This document shows, piece after piece, positions 9,739-18,547 of a stretch of 64,000 nucleotides of DNA (within the stretch, counting starts at the first letter, position 1; each line of letters opens with the position of its first letter). The DNA comes from Lapidilactobacillus bayanensis (GTDB lineage: Bacteria > Bacillota > Bacilli > Lactobacillales > Lactobacillaceae). Made by a program: the position numbers and the translations under genes. Under the pieces are notes generated by a model. The model was given only the letters and a program-made list of their open reading frames with translations, searched no databases and was not told the DNA's origin. The stretch covers positions 1-64,000 of the forward strand of contig NZ_RHOX01000006.1 of NCBI RefSeq assembly GCF_003946695.1, given 5' to 3'.

Positions 9739-12654
9739 ATGAAGACTAAGCGGTATAATTTTCTTTTGTTGGTGTTATCTTTTTTTGCTGTTACTTCAAT
9801 GATGGCACTGCCGATGAATTGGCAGAATATTATAGGGCACACAGCACGTCTAAGTTTTATTCAGACGTTCGCCTGGATTGAGCCAATTGTGTTAAGTTTT
9901 ATGGCACTGTTGATTGGTCGATATCAGAATATTTTTATAACTGAATACAAATCACTAAGTTACTATTTAAAAATATTGGGGATTTTTTTCAGTCTGAGCT
10001 TGTTTTACTTAGCTTTAAATGTCACGGTCGTTACAAGTTTATTCACTATGTCAAAATTGACGACAATTATCAGTTATCTTTATCAACCTAGTAATCCGAT
10101 TTTTTCATTGTTTTGGTTACTAATGCTTTCACCAGCTTATTTACAGCTCATTAAGCACCTTAAAGATAGTGTCAAGGTGACTGCCTCACTAATTTTACTC
10201 AGTGTTGGTACGTTGATAACTTTGCTTGTTTTATTCACTCATGATCACTTGAGCCTTATTAATTATGCGTGGTTTTTTTGGTTGATGCTTATTATGACCT
10301 TTGGCAGTATTATGAACTCGTCTTTGTTAACTACGTGTCGAAATGTGAGTCAGCGTGGTTTGCAAATTGTATTTTTGGTTAGTATCGTTGGTGTTTTTGT
10401 CGGCCTGTTTTTGGGAAGATATTTTTCGTTAAAACATAATTTACCGATTAGCAATTTTTTTAGTATACATCCTTTTGGATTATTAAACCTGGTCCTATTG
10501 ATCTTGTTTAGCCTTGTTGTGCCGAAAAGCGAAACCAGCTTGACTGCCTTCCAATTAGTTAATAAATTTATCCTGCCATTTATTGCGATATTCGTTTTTG
10601 GCAATATGTGGTACGGCGTCAGCAATGATTGGTGGGTACGAGTTGCTAAGCTTCAACGGGTGCTGACGTTGCCTGTTAATAGTGCCGTACTTTGGCTTGT
10701 TTTTAGAATATTACTAACTTTTATTTTTTTGACCGTTGTGACTTATATCTGGCAAAAGGGTTTTGAAAATATTGGTGCTCATCATTGGAATAGTAGTTGG
10801 ATTAATACGATTTTGGTTGCAATTATTGTACCTTGTTCTTTTTTTGTTTTGCAATTATCAACAATATCCTTTCGCTTCGGAGTTTTACAACGAATGGATC
10901 GTTTTTGGATTTATTTGGTTAATATTCTGATTCTACTAACATTATATTTTGTTATTTTGGCCGTAGTAAACCGATATTATATTGCACTTGGAATATATAT
11001 ATTATTGATGGGTGTTATTTCATTTGCTAATTACCAAAAGGTGATTCTAAGAAATGAACCTATTGTGCCATTAGACGTCAAAAATGTTGTTATTTTACCT
11101 GAGTTAATCAAAATGGCAGACATAACTTTACCACAAATTGTGATTGGTCTTGTCGCCTTAATATTAGTCATTGCATTGTTGATTGTGTTTCAACATCTTT
11201 TGGGAGCTAAGAAAGCATTACACATACCGACACGCGTTATTTTGCTGACGGTCGCTGCTTTAAATTTAGGTTTCTGGATCAATTTCTTACCTAAGCTTGC
11301 TGTTACATGGTCAACAGATAACGCAACACATGTTGCCTCCACGAATCCAATTATGATGAAACTTCACTATATTAATATTAATTTAATTCAACCACAGGCT
11401 CATTACAATAATAACGGGTCTGCATTGGGCTTTTTGAGTATGGTAAAAGTTGAGATTATGGATGAACCCAGTGGTTATTCCGAAAACGCAATGAAGAAAA
11501 TAGCCACAAAGTATCAAAAAAATGCCGTCAAGATCAATAGACAACGTTCTGAAAAGATTGGCGATCAAACGGTTATCTATGTATTAAGTGAGAGTCTTGC
11601 GAATCCAGCAAGAGTTCCTGGTGTCACCTTGGGAAAAGATCCAATACCATATATTACACAATTGCAGAATAAATCAGGTGGTTTACTTGATTCACTTGGA
11701 TATGGGGGTGGCACTGCCAATATTGAATTTGAAACTTTGACGAGCTTATCAATGAATAATTTTTCGTCATCATTGTCAATTCCGTATTTATCTTTGGTAC
11801 CAAAGGTAGATTTTCTACCAACCATTATGCAAGATTTCAAACAAAAAAATGCTATTCATCCGTATACTGGTCTAACCTACCAAAGAAACGATGCCTTTAA
11901 GAAGTTTGGTTTTCAAAACTTTTATACGTTAACGAACGGGACGAAAACTGTTAAATATCAGAGTAAACTTGGTAAGAGCCCGTATGTTGATGATCAATCA
12001 TCATTTAATGAGGTTCTATCTTTGCTAAAGCAACACAAACAGGGGCAGTTTATCCAACTATCAACGATGCAAAACCATACGCCGTTTCTATCAAGTTATT
12101 ACAGTAAAAGCTGGCCAATTAAAAGTAATTTAACAGCTTCAGCTGAGGCAAGTTTGAAGGCCTATACTGTTGGTATTAATTATACGGATAATGAAGTGCA
12201 AAACTTTATTAAAAAAATTGATCAGATGAAACGTCATGTAACAGTTGTCTTTTATGGTGATCATTTACCGGGAATTTATAATTGGCGAGAAAACAATTCT
12301 GCTAAGTTACAGAGGTACGATAATATTTTACATCAGAGTGACTACTTTATTTATTCTAACTTCAAGACGAAAAAGGTCAGTAAGGCAGTGGCATCACCCA
12401 ATATGTTGACGCCACTGATGCTTGAAAAAACCAATTCAAAGGTTTCCCCATACTATGCCTTATTAACACAATTAGCCACGCAAACTCCTGCAATCGAGCG
12501 TGATAAGTATATGGGCGATGACGGTAAATATTTAAGTGCAAGTAAGTTAACGAAAACTCAGAAGCAAATTTTAAATGACTATGAATTGGTTCAGTATGAT
12601 GTTTCAGCTGGACATAATTATTTAAAGAATGATTCTTTTTATGAAACAAAGTGA
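9739..12654 (+). CDS. LTA synthase-like membrane phosphoglycerol transferase
   Basis: Full-length paralogue of the gene at 73, 971 aa. The ATG at 9739 is preferred because TAGGAG (9725-9730) is 8 bases away; an upstream ATG at 9709 has poor spacing. The first 530 residues or so are hydrophobic, with more membrane segments than the five of classical LtaS. The extracellular sulfatase-like domain carries YVLSESLANPAR, GYGGGTANIEFETLTSL (probable Thr nucleophile), STMQNHTPF and FYGDHLPGIYNW (metal site). Expected role: transfer of glycerol phosphate from phosphatidylglycerol to a surface glycolipid or glycan. It sits with lysozyme, glycosyltransferase and decayed rhamnose genes, so a surface-polymer role is likely. 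Whether it is the main LTA synthase, a primase or an accessory enzyme cannot be told. Confidence 0.85.
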   Translation: MKTKRYNFLLLVLSFFAVTSMMALPMNWQNIIGHTARLSFIQTFAWIEPIVLSFMALLIGRYQNIFITEYKSLSYYLKILGIFFSLSLFYLALNVTVVTSLFTMSKLTTIISYLYQPSNPIFSLFWLLMLSPAYLQLIKHLKDSVKVTASLILLSVGTLITLLVLFTHDHLSLINYAWFFWLMLIMTFGSIMNSSLLTTCRNVSQRGLQIVFLVSIVGVFVGLFLGRYFSLKHNLPISNFFSIHPFGLLNLVLLILFSLVVPKSETSLTAFQLVNKFILPFIAIFVFGNMWYGVSNDWWVRVAKLQRVLTLPVNSAVLWLVFRILLTFIFLTVVTYIWQKGFENIGAHHWNSSWINTILVAIIVPCSFFVLQLSTISFRFGVLQRMDRFWIYLVNILILLTLYFVILAVVNRYYIALGIYILLMGVISFANYQKVILRNEPIVPLDVKNVVILPELIKMADITLPQIVIGLVALILVIALLIVFQHLLGAKKALHIPTRVILLTVAALNLGFWINFLPKLAVTWSTDNATHVASTNPIMMKLHYININLIQPQAHYNNNGSALGFLSMVKVEIMDEPSGYSENAMKKIATKYQKNAVKINRQRSEKIGDQTVIYVLSESLANPARVPGVTLGKDPIPYITQLQNKSGGLLDSLGYGGGTANIEFETLTSLSMNNFSSSLSIPYLSLVPKVDFLPTIMQDFKQKNAIHPYTGLTYQRNDAFKKFGFQNFYTLTNGTKTVKYQSKLGKSPYVDDQSSFNEVLSLLKQHKQGQFIQLSTMQNHTPFLSSYYSKSWPIKSNLTASAEASLKAYTVGINYTDNEVQNFIKKIDQMKRHVTVVFYGDHLPGIYNWRENNSAKLQRYDNILHQSDYFIYSNFKTKKVSKAVASPNMLTPLMLEKTNSKVSPYYALLTQLATQTPAIERDKYMGDDGKYLSASKLTKTQKQILNDYELVQYDVSAGHNYLKNDSFYETK

Positions 12655-12757
12655 ATGAGGCATTAATTCATTGAGGTAACTCGCTGCTATTTGGTGTTAG
12701 TCTAATTTCATGGACACGGATTCTCTGTTAAAATATTCATTAAGAGGAGAATCTGCC

Positions 12758-13018
12758 ATGAATCAGAAATATACGAATGACTTTAAAGAAACAATCCTTA
12801 GCCTACTCGGTTCTGGAGTGTCCGCTTCTAAACTTGCCAAAGATTATGACGTGAGTGTTCAGACTATTTACAAGTGGTCAAAGCAGAACCAGAATGATCC
12901 CGCTAAGCAGTATAGTCCCGAAGAAATCCATGCTTTAAAACAACGAGCTTTACAGGCAGAAAAGGAGGTTGAGATCTTAAAAAAAGCATTAGCCATCTTC
13001 GGGCGCAACAACAAGTAA
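12758..13018 (+). CDS. IS3-family transposase OrfA
   Basis: 86 aa, helix-turn-helix DNA-binding subunit: KLAKDYDVSVQTIYKWSKQ is the recognition helix region and the C-terminal part (KQRALQAEKEVEILKKAL) is a leucine-zipper-like coil. ATG 12758 follows AAGAGGAG. Near its end a run of seven A residues (12979-12985) preceded by AAAGGAGG (12961-12968) forms a bacterial -1 frameshift signal. A -1 slip leads into an open frame continuous with OrfB, giving the OrfAB transposase. Confidence 0.93.
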   Translation: MNQKYTNDFKETILSLLGSGVSASKLAKDYDVSVQTIYKWSKQNQNDPAKQYSPEEIHALKQRALQAEKEVEILKKALAIFGRNNK

Positions 13019-13029
13019 CAGAAGCTGAT

Positions 13030-13890
13030 TTGATTCACTTCATTCAGGATGAGGGATTTGAAGTGAAGATGGCAACAAAATTATTTAATATTTCTCGCTC
13101 CACTTTTTACGATGTGATCCATCGTGAACCCAGTAATAGAGCGATCGAGAGTCAGCGGATCAGCGAGGCAATCGAGATGATCTATCATCAATCTGACGGT
13201 ATCTATGGCGCACCTAAAATTCAATTTCTACTTGGTCGAGACTATCAGTTGAATATCGGCTTGAAACGCGTGCAGCACCTCATGAAGCAGTTAGGACTAC
13301 ATTCAATCGTCACTAAGAAATATCGGCCGCAAACGAATCACCAGCCTGTTGAAGACCGCTTCAATATCCTTCAACAAGATTTCTTTGCGAACGGTCCTAA
13401 TCAAAAATGGGTGGCAGATATTACCTATATTCCAACGGTTAACGATGGTTGGACATACTTGGCGAGCGTAATGGATCTCTTTAGTCGCAAGATCATTGGC
13501 TATGCCTATTCGCAAAAAATGGATACCGATCTGGTCATAACCGCATTAGGAAACGCAGCTTTAAATCGCAGACCAGTTGACCAGGGTGTGATCATTCATA
13601 CTGATTTAGGCGCCCAATATACGAGCACAGACTTTGAATTGAGTATCCATCAAATGGGAATGTATCATTCCTACAGCCGTAAAGGAACACCGTATGATAA
13701 TGCAGGAATTGAGAGTTTCCATTCGATCATCAAGAAGGAAGAAGTCTATGTAACGACATATCAGAACTTTGAGCAAGCGAGAGTACGTTTGTTTCAATAC
13801 ATTGAAGGCTGGTATAACCGCAAAAGGATTCACAGTTCACTGCACTATTTAACACCGGTTGAGTTTGAAAATAAGTTCTCAATGAGCTAA
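13030..13890 (+). CDS. IS3-family transposase OrfB (DDE integrase domain)
   Basis: Catalytic subunit for strand transfer, 286 aa as drawn from a TTG; in practice probably made as OrfAB by frameshifting at 12979-12985. The integrase core is complete: Asp in KWVADITYIP, Asp in IIHTDLGAQYTS, and Glu in NAGIESFHSIIKKE. HTH_21-like sequence (YHQSDGIYGAPKIQ) lies ahead of it. No interruption is seen, so it should be functional. Confidence 0.93.
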   Translation: MIHFIQDEGFEVKMATKLFNISRSTFYDVIHREPSNRAIESQRISEAIEMIYHQSDGIYGAPKIQFLLGRDYQLNIGLKRVQHLMKQLGLHSIVTKKYRPQTNHQPVEDRFNILQQDFFANGPNQKWVADITYIPTVNDGWTYLASVMDLFSRKIIGYAYSQKMDTDLVITALGNAALNRRPVDQGVIIHTDLGAQYTSTDFELSIHQMGMYHSYSRKGTPYDNAGIESFHSIIKKEEVYVTTYQNFEQARVRLFQYIEGWYNRKRIHSSLHYLTPVEFENKFSMS

Positions 13891-14082
13891 TTCAAAATAT
13901 AATCTGTGTCCAAGATATTGACTCAACTCCAATTTTTAATATTGATTTATAATTTAAATTTTCTGATCTTATGATAAACTTGTACCATGTGTGTGCGATA
14001 ATTAAATTATAAACAATTTTAATTTAATCTTGGCAGTTATTGTTATTGTAGCAGACACAACATTAAGAGAATTTGGAGAAAC

Positions 14083-14559
14083 TTGAATAAAGTAATGAAA
14101 TTAATTCAGAAAATAAAGCAGATATTGAGTCAGCCTAGAATTCTAGAGATCGTGCTGTATCTATTTTTTGGTGTGCTGACAACGATTGTAAATTTTGTTG
14201 TTTACTTCGTTGTGAGAGATATGTTTGGGGCGAACATCATTGTTTCAAATACCTTAGCATGGGTCTTATCGGTGTTGTTCGCATTTGTTACAAATAAAAT
14301 TTGGGTGTTTCGATCCAAAACTACCAAGTTAACAGATTTAATTAAAGAAGCTGCGTCTTTTGTTTTTTATCGATTGGTTTCGTTTGGAATGGATATGGGA
14401 ACAATGCTGTTGTTAGTTGAAGTGTTTGGAATAAATGAATTTCTGTCAAAGATTGCAACGCAATTTATCGTAGTTGTTGCAAACTATGTCTTTAGCAAAT
14501 TATTTATTTTCAATAGAAGCAAGAATAATTCCCATCAAATTCAGGATCGAGGTAGATAG
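14083..14559 (+). CDS. GtrA-family flippase-like membrane protein
   Basis: 158 aa, four transmembrane segments, GtrA/DPMS superfamily. The fold is recognisable from YLFFGVLTTIVNFVVYF near residue 25, the loop ending ATNKIWVFRSK-like VTNKIWVFRSK, and ANYVFSKLFIF near the C-terminus. Proteins of this family are thought to flip undecaprenyl-phosphate sugars across the membrane. TTG 14083 is taken as start because GGAG (14075-14078) is close; an ATG at 14095 is the alternative. The next gene follows one base after its stop, so the two are co-translated, and a CsbB/GtrB-like glycosyltransferase completes the set. Confidence 0.88.
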   Translation: MNKVMKLIQKIKQILSQPRILEIVLYLFFGVLTTIVNFVVYFVVRDMFGANIIVSNTLAWVLSVLFAFVTNKIWVFRSKTTKLTDLIKEAASFVFYRLVSFGMDMGTMLLLVEVFGINEFLSKIATQFIVVVANYVFSKLFIFNRSKNNSHQIQDRGR

Positions 14560-14560
14560 C

Positions 14561-16018
14561 TTGCTCAAGAAATTGATTAATAAAAGTAATATTATTTTAT
14601 TATGTGTGCTCTTCAGCTTATTTTATATGGTGCCGTATAATCATGATGAATGGGCATGGGGAACTCAGGAAGGTATTGCTAATTTAAAGAATTTCTTTCA
14701 AGGCTATAATGGGAGATACTTCGGTGATCTTATCAGTTTAGCAATTACACGAAGCGTTTTGTTTAAAGCGGCATTTATGGCCATTTCTACATTCAGCCTA
14801 TATTTACTAATGAGACTGCAGATTTCCTATGGCAAACATCATAGCGCAAGGTTAAAAGTTGAAGGGCAACTTACTCTTTTGTTAATGCTATTAGTTCCGA
14901 CAATGTTATTTCAACAAATTTACGGATGGCCAGCAGCGTTTGTTAATTTCGTTCCACCAGTAATATTTCTAATAGGATATCTTTATATCATTAGACGAAG
15001 TATTTTAAGTGAAGATGCACCTAAACATGCTCTTTTGCTAACGATGATTTGTACAATTGGAACACAGTTTTTTAGTGAAAATATTTCTATTTATATGCTT
15101 TTATTGACAATTTCTGTTGCCATAATTGATGTGTTTAAAAATAAGAAGATTAGTAAAGTTTCAATTTATAGTGTTGTTTTTAGTCTTTTAGGGACAATTA
15201 TTATGTTCATTAATCCGGCTTATACTAATGCTGCCAATGGAAGTGATGGCTATAAGAAAATTGAATTTACATTTTCATTTCTATGGACTAAATTGGGAAC
15301 TCAAATCATTCCCAATATGGTTTTGAATTATAAAGTACTGTTACTTATTTTTGGGATTGTGCTAGTCATGTTGGCTTATTTCAACGGCAATAATAATTCC
15401 AGTAATTTATTGAATAGCATTATGTTATTCGTATTGATTGGCTATACTATTTATGGCGTTTTCTTTTACCCGAATCTACAATTTCCAGCTCGATTCTCCG
15501 CAACAATTATTAATTTAAGTTCTTTTTGCTATTTCATTGCTTTAGTTCATATTGTAAATTCAATAAGTACCGCTTCTTCAAGATTGTTGTATCTGATTCT
15601 TACAATTTCTGTCCCAGTTTCGGCCGGACCATTGTTAATGGCCGATCCAATCGGTCCACGTTCTTTTTATCTGACTTATATCATCTGGTTGCTATTGATT
15701 ATTTTATTAGTTGATAATTTAATGGACTACTTCAACATTTCGGAGCATGCCTACTATGCTCTTTACCATCTCTTCTCAAGTGCAATTGTTGTGGTGTTCC
15801 TTTGTTATTATTTAATTTTTGGATATATCTATCATGTGAATCAGCAGCGTACTCAATTAATCGATCAAGCAATCAAAGATGAGAAGAGTTCACTTGTTTT
15901 GCCATATCTTCCGAATGATAAATATATTTGGAAAACAAGCACGGAACCAAACAATTGGCTAGTTAGATTTAAGAAATTTTATGGTATTCCCAAGCACATT
16001 GATGTTACTTTCAAATAG
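14561..16018 (+). CDS. DUF6056-like polytopic membrane protein, putative GT-C glycosyltransferase
   Basis: 485 aa, 11 or so hydrophobic segments. The TTG at 14561 is taken as start because GAGG (14549-14552) precedes it and it directly follows the gtrA stop; an upstream ATG at 14474 would overlap gtrA by 86 bases. The first external loop carries NHDEWAWG, an acidic motif in the position where GT-C enzymes keep their catalytic or metal-binding acids. The C-terminal segment (from about 440) is extracellular and soluble. Placed between GtrA and GtrB it is the likely transferase that moves the flipped sugar onto a wall polymer. The family assignment is from memory of motifs; the acceptor is unknown. 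Confidence 0.7.
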   Translation: MLKKLINKSNIILLCVLFSLFYMVPYNHDEWAWGTQEGIANLKNFFQGYNGRYFGDLISLAITRSVLFKAAFMAISTFSLYLLMRLQISYGKHHSARLKVEGQLTLLLMLLVPTMLFQQIYGWPAAFVNFVPPVIFLIGYLYIIRRSILSEDAPKHALLLTMICTIGTQFFSENISIYMLLLTISVAIIDVFKNKKISKVSIYSVVFSLLGTIIMFINPAYTNAANGSDGYKKIEFTFSFLWTKLGTQIIPNMVLNYKVLLLIFGIVLVMLAYFNGNNNSSNLLNSIMLFVLIGYTIYGVFFYPNLQFPARFSATIINLSSFCYFIALVHIVNSISTASSRLLYLILTISVPVSAGPLLMADPIGPRSFYLTYIIWLLLIILLVDNLMDYFNISEHAYYALYHLFSSAIVVVFLCYYLIFGYIYHVNQQRTQLIDQAIKDEKSSLVLPYLPNDKYIWKTSTEPNNWLVRFKKFYGIPKHIDVTFK

Positions 16019-16031
16019 ATAGGGGTTCAAT

Positions 16032-16973
16032 ATGAAAACTATTCTGATTTCAATTCCTGCATTTAATGAGGCCGAAAATATTAAACCACTCTATCACACA
16101 TTGAAAGATGCTTTAATTAATCTTTCCTCAAATTACGAATTTGAATATTTATTTATCAATGATGGTAGTACAGATAAAACGGTTCAAGAAGTCTCATATT
16201 TGATGGATCATTATGACGATGTTACGCTGTTAAATCTGTCAAGGAATTATGGTAAAGAAATAGCAATGGCCGCGGGTTTTGATTATTCGACTCATGATGC
16301 GGTAATTACGATTGACGCTGATTTACAACATCCACCTAACTTAATTCCGAAAATGATCTCTTTGTGGGAGACAGGATATGATGATATTTATGCCAAGCGT
16401 AAAGAGCGCAAGGGAGAATCATTCTTAAAAAAAGCGACCTCCAAGCTATTTTATAAAGTTCTAGAAAGAATTTCTGCCACAAAGGTAACGCCTGACGCTG
16501 GTGATTATCGATTGCTGGATCGAAAAGTTGTTGCCGCGTTGATGTCGATGCGTGAATCCGAGAGGTATACAAAGGGACTTTATAATTGGGTGGGATTTAA
16601 GAAAGTTGCAATTGAGTTTGATGCTGAGCCACGGTTGCATGGAAAATCAAAATGGAGCTTTAATGCATTGCTAAAATTAGCGGTTGAAGGCATTACTTCA
16701 TACACGACTGCACCATTAAAATTATCCATGTATTTCGGATTTTTTGTTTCATTTTCGGCATTTGTTTATATGATTTATGTTTTAATCAAAACACTAATTT
16801 ATGGATCGGATACTTCTGGATTTCCAACAATTATCATCATCGTTCTGTTTTTGGGAGGGTGCCAATTAATTTCCATTGGCATTATCGGAGAATATCTCAG
16901 CAGTGTCTTTATTGAATCAAAACGGCGACCGCTTTATTTTAAAGAGGATATTAAAACTTCCAAGAAAAAATAA
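16032..16973 (+). CDS. CsbB/GtrB-like bactoprenol glycosyltransferase
   Basis: GT2 enzyme, 313 aa, expected to move a hexose from a UDP-sugar to undecaprenyl phosphate on the cytoplasmic face. The GT-A domain (1-225) has FINDGSTDKT, LSRNYGKE, and the DXD-type TIDADLQHPP. Two C-terminal membrane helices (about 232-255 and 270-295) are usual for GtrB. ATG 16032 follows AGGGG with good spacing, 13 bases after the preceding gene, so the three genes form an operon. The paralogue at 19738 has the same layout. Confidence 0.9.
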   Translation: MKTILISIPAFNEAENIKPLYHTLKDALINLSSNYEFEYLFINDGSTDKTVQEVSYLMDHYDDVTLLNLSRNYGKEIAMAAGFDYSTHDAVITIDADLQHPPNLIPKMISLWETGYDDIYAKRKERKGESFLKKATSKLFYKVLERISATKVTPDAGDYRLLDRKVVAALMSMRESERYTKGLYNWVGFKKVAIEFDAEPRLHGKSKWSFNALLKLAVEGITSYTTAPLKLSMYFGFFVSFSAFVYMIYVLIKTLIYGSDTSGFPTIIIIVLFLGGCQLISIGIIGEYLSSVFIESKRRPLYFKEDIKTSKKK

Positions 16974-17010
16974 AGTAGGCAGGGTTCATGTACGATGATC
17001 ATGATTCAGT

Positions 17011-17145
17011 TAATGAAATACTAATGTCGTATGTATCTAATTTTATGGCAATATATTGAAAGATAATGATTAAAATATCAGAGAAATTATGGTGTTTTTA
17101 GGAAAGTATTTTTAGTATCGGCAACTGTATTGTCACCATCATCTG
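17011..17145 (+). pseudogene. Relic of a lysozyme leader and signal peptide
   Basis: 17011-17145 resembles 2900-3040: the leader around TGAAATACTAATGT, then TTTTAGGAAAGTATTTTTAG and GTATCGGCAACTGTATTGTC, matching the first codons of the GH25 gene (LVSTVLLS region). Many substitutions and indels; the catalytic part is absent. It seems to be the remains of a second lysozyme gene or of a duplicated segment. Confidence 0.65.
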
Positions 17146-17180
17146 AAAATAATAACTTATTAAGAAGGTTCGATTAATAT

Positions 17181-17235
17181 AGGCAAGTAGTAAAGGGATA
17201 GATGAGTATTTCTCATCTATCCCTTTACTACTTGC
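17181..17235. terminator. Bidirectional terminator with perfect 25-bp stem
   Basis: Bases 17181-17205 are exactly complementary to 17211-17235 around the loop TATTT, between the convergent gtrB operon and the epimerase gene. T-tracts are short on both sides, but the stem is very stable. Confidence 0.8.
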
Positions 17236-17260
17236 CTTTGTTGATTTGAGAACTAAATTA

Positions 17261-18196
17261 TTACTTGATTAGTGAATCCCAATAAACTGCTAAACCACTT
17301 TGAATATCATATTGTGGTTGATATCCTAGGCCCGCAAGCTTAGTAATATTAGCTGCGGAATCTTTGATGTCACCATCGCGTGCTTCCCGATAGTCAACGT
17401 CTAACTTTTTGCCGGCAATATTTTCATAAGCAGCAATAACATCTTTCAAGCTAGTTGTTTTACCGGTGGCCACGTTATAAACATCATGCATTGCCTTAGG
17501 CGTCCGCATCAATAACAGTAAAGCTTGAATCACATCGCCGACAAAGACGAAATCGCGGGTTTGCGAGCCATCACCAAATAGCGTAAAAGTTTTGTCTTGA
17601 CTAATAGCATCGCTAATAATTGAAAGTACACCAGAATATGGTGATTCCGGATTTTGTTTAGGTCCGTAAACGTTGAAGAAACGAACACAGACGGTATTCA
17701 GTCCATACAATTGACCATAGTCAATGACAAACCGTTCTGTGGCAAATTTGTCGATGGCGTAAGGGGTTAGAGGTTTGATCCGAGAGATCTCTTGCTTCGG
17801 CAACTCTGGATCATCACCGTAAACGGCGGCAGAAGAGGCAAACAGGATTTTTTTGACAGGTAAATGATTAGTGCGAATGGTGTCTAAAATGAATAAATTA
17901 GCGTTCTGGTTGATTTCATGAGTTTCCAATGGGCGAGCCACGGAATCTGCGACACTGGCGACAGCGGCCAGTAAATAGATATAATCAGGCTTGGTTGAGA
18001 GAAGTAATTTTTTCATGAATTCATAGTTGGTAATACTTTCTTTGTAGAAGGTGATTTTGTCAGATTCGGGAAGATTTTGTTTAAGGCCCATTGATAAATC
18101 ATCGACAACGATAACTTCGTCCATCGTTTTGATTAATTCTTCGATTAAGTTAGAGCCAATGAATCCGGCGCCACCAGTTACTAATGCTTTTGTCAT
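17261..18196 (-). CDS. NAD-dependent sugar-nucleotide epimerase (GalE/WbpP-like)
   Basis: 311 aa short-chain dehydrogenase/reductase of the extended type, probably a UDP-glucose or UDP-GlcNAc 4-epimerase. Motifs: [15 protein letters not shown] for NAD at the N-terminus, ASSAAVYGD (Ser), YAIDKFATER with Tyr-XXX-Lys, and RFFNVYGPKQNPESPYSGV. The ATG at 18196 is used because GAAAG precedes it at good spacing; a GTG at 18205 would overlap the box. It could supply the sugar nucleotide for the neighbouring GtrB-type enzymes. Substrate is not decidable by eye. Confidence 0.85.
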   Translation of the reverse strand: MTKALVTGGAGFIGSNLIEELIKTMDEVIVVDDLSMGLKQNLPESDKITFYKESITNYEFMKKLLLSTKPDYIYLLAAVASVADSVARPLETHEINQNANLFILDTIRTNHLPVKKILFASSAAVYGDDPELPKQEISRIKPLTPYAIDKFATERFVIDYGQLYGLNTVCVRFFNVYGPKQNPESPYSGVLSIISDAISQDKTFTLFGDGSQTRDFVFVGDVIQALLLLMRTPKAMHDVYNVATGKTTSLKDVIAAYENIAGKKLDVDYREARDGDIKDSAANITKLAGLGYQPQYDIQSGLAVYWDSLIK

Positions 18197-18547
18197 AGTG
18201 TTCACACTTTCAAAATGAATTTAATTTAATATAGGGGATGTTTTCGAATCATCTAAGTAGCAATATAATCGTTGCCGCATAAAGAAAAGTTCTGAGAAAC
18301 ATCGTTTTGACCAATGCTTCTATTCGTGCATATCGGGATACAAGGCTAAAAACATACATTTTTGATTTTGAAGACACATCCTAATATGATTTAATTATAT
18401 AGTTGTGATAGCACGTAATCAAGATAATCGGTATTTAGAAATTATTAATGGGTCAATGATGCGCGTAACTTAAATTGTGATAGCATAGTGTATTATATGT
18501 AGTTTGTAATAATCAGTTAGATAAATCAATACATCGATGGTGAAATT
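18197..18547. other. Divergent intergenic region
   Basis: 351 bases between the epimerase and the acyltransferase genes. It must carry both promoters. It is AT-rich; I see no terminator, repeat of either family, or gene remnant that I can name. Confidence 0.5.

Larger units (their letters stand above)
12711..13912 (+). mobile_element. IS3-family insertion sequence, 1202 bp
   Basis: The ends are TGGACACGGATTCT (left) and its imperfect inverse AATCTGTGTCCA (right), enclosing two overlapping-frame transposase genes in the orfA/orfB arrangement of IS3. Both genes look intact, so the copy may be active. Direct flanks (TCA on the left, AGA on the right) show no target duplication. It separates the LTAS-like gene from the gtrA operon. 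Confidence 0.93.

Noticed and set aside
11383-11840. Antisense open frames within the LTAS-like gene
   Set aside because: Shadows of the coding strand with no start signals.
12707-13915. Target-site duplication of the IS element
   Set aside because: The bases next to the two ends (TCA and AGA) do not match, so no duplication is claimed.
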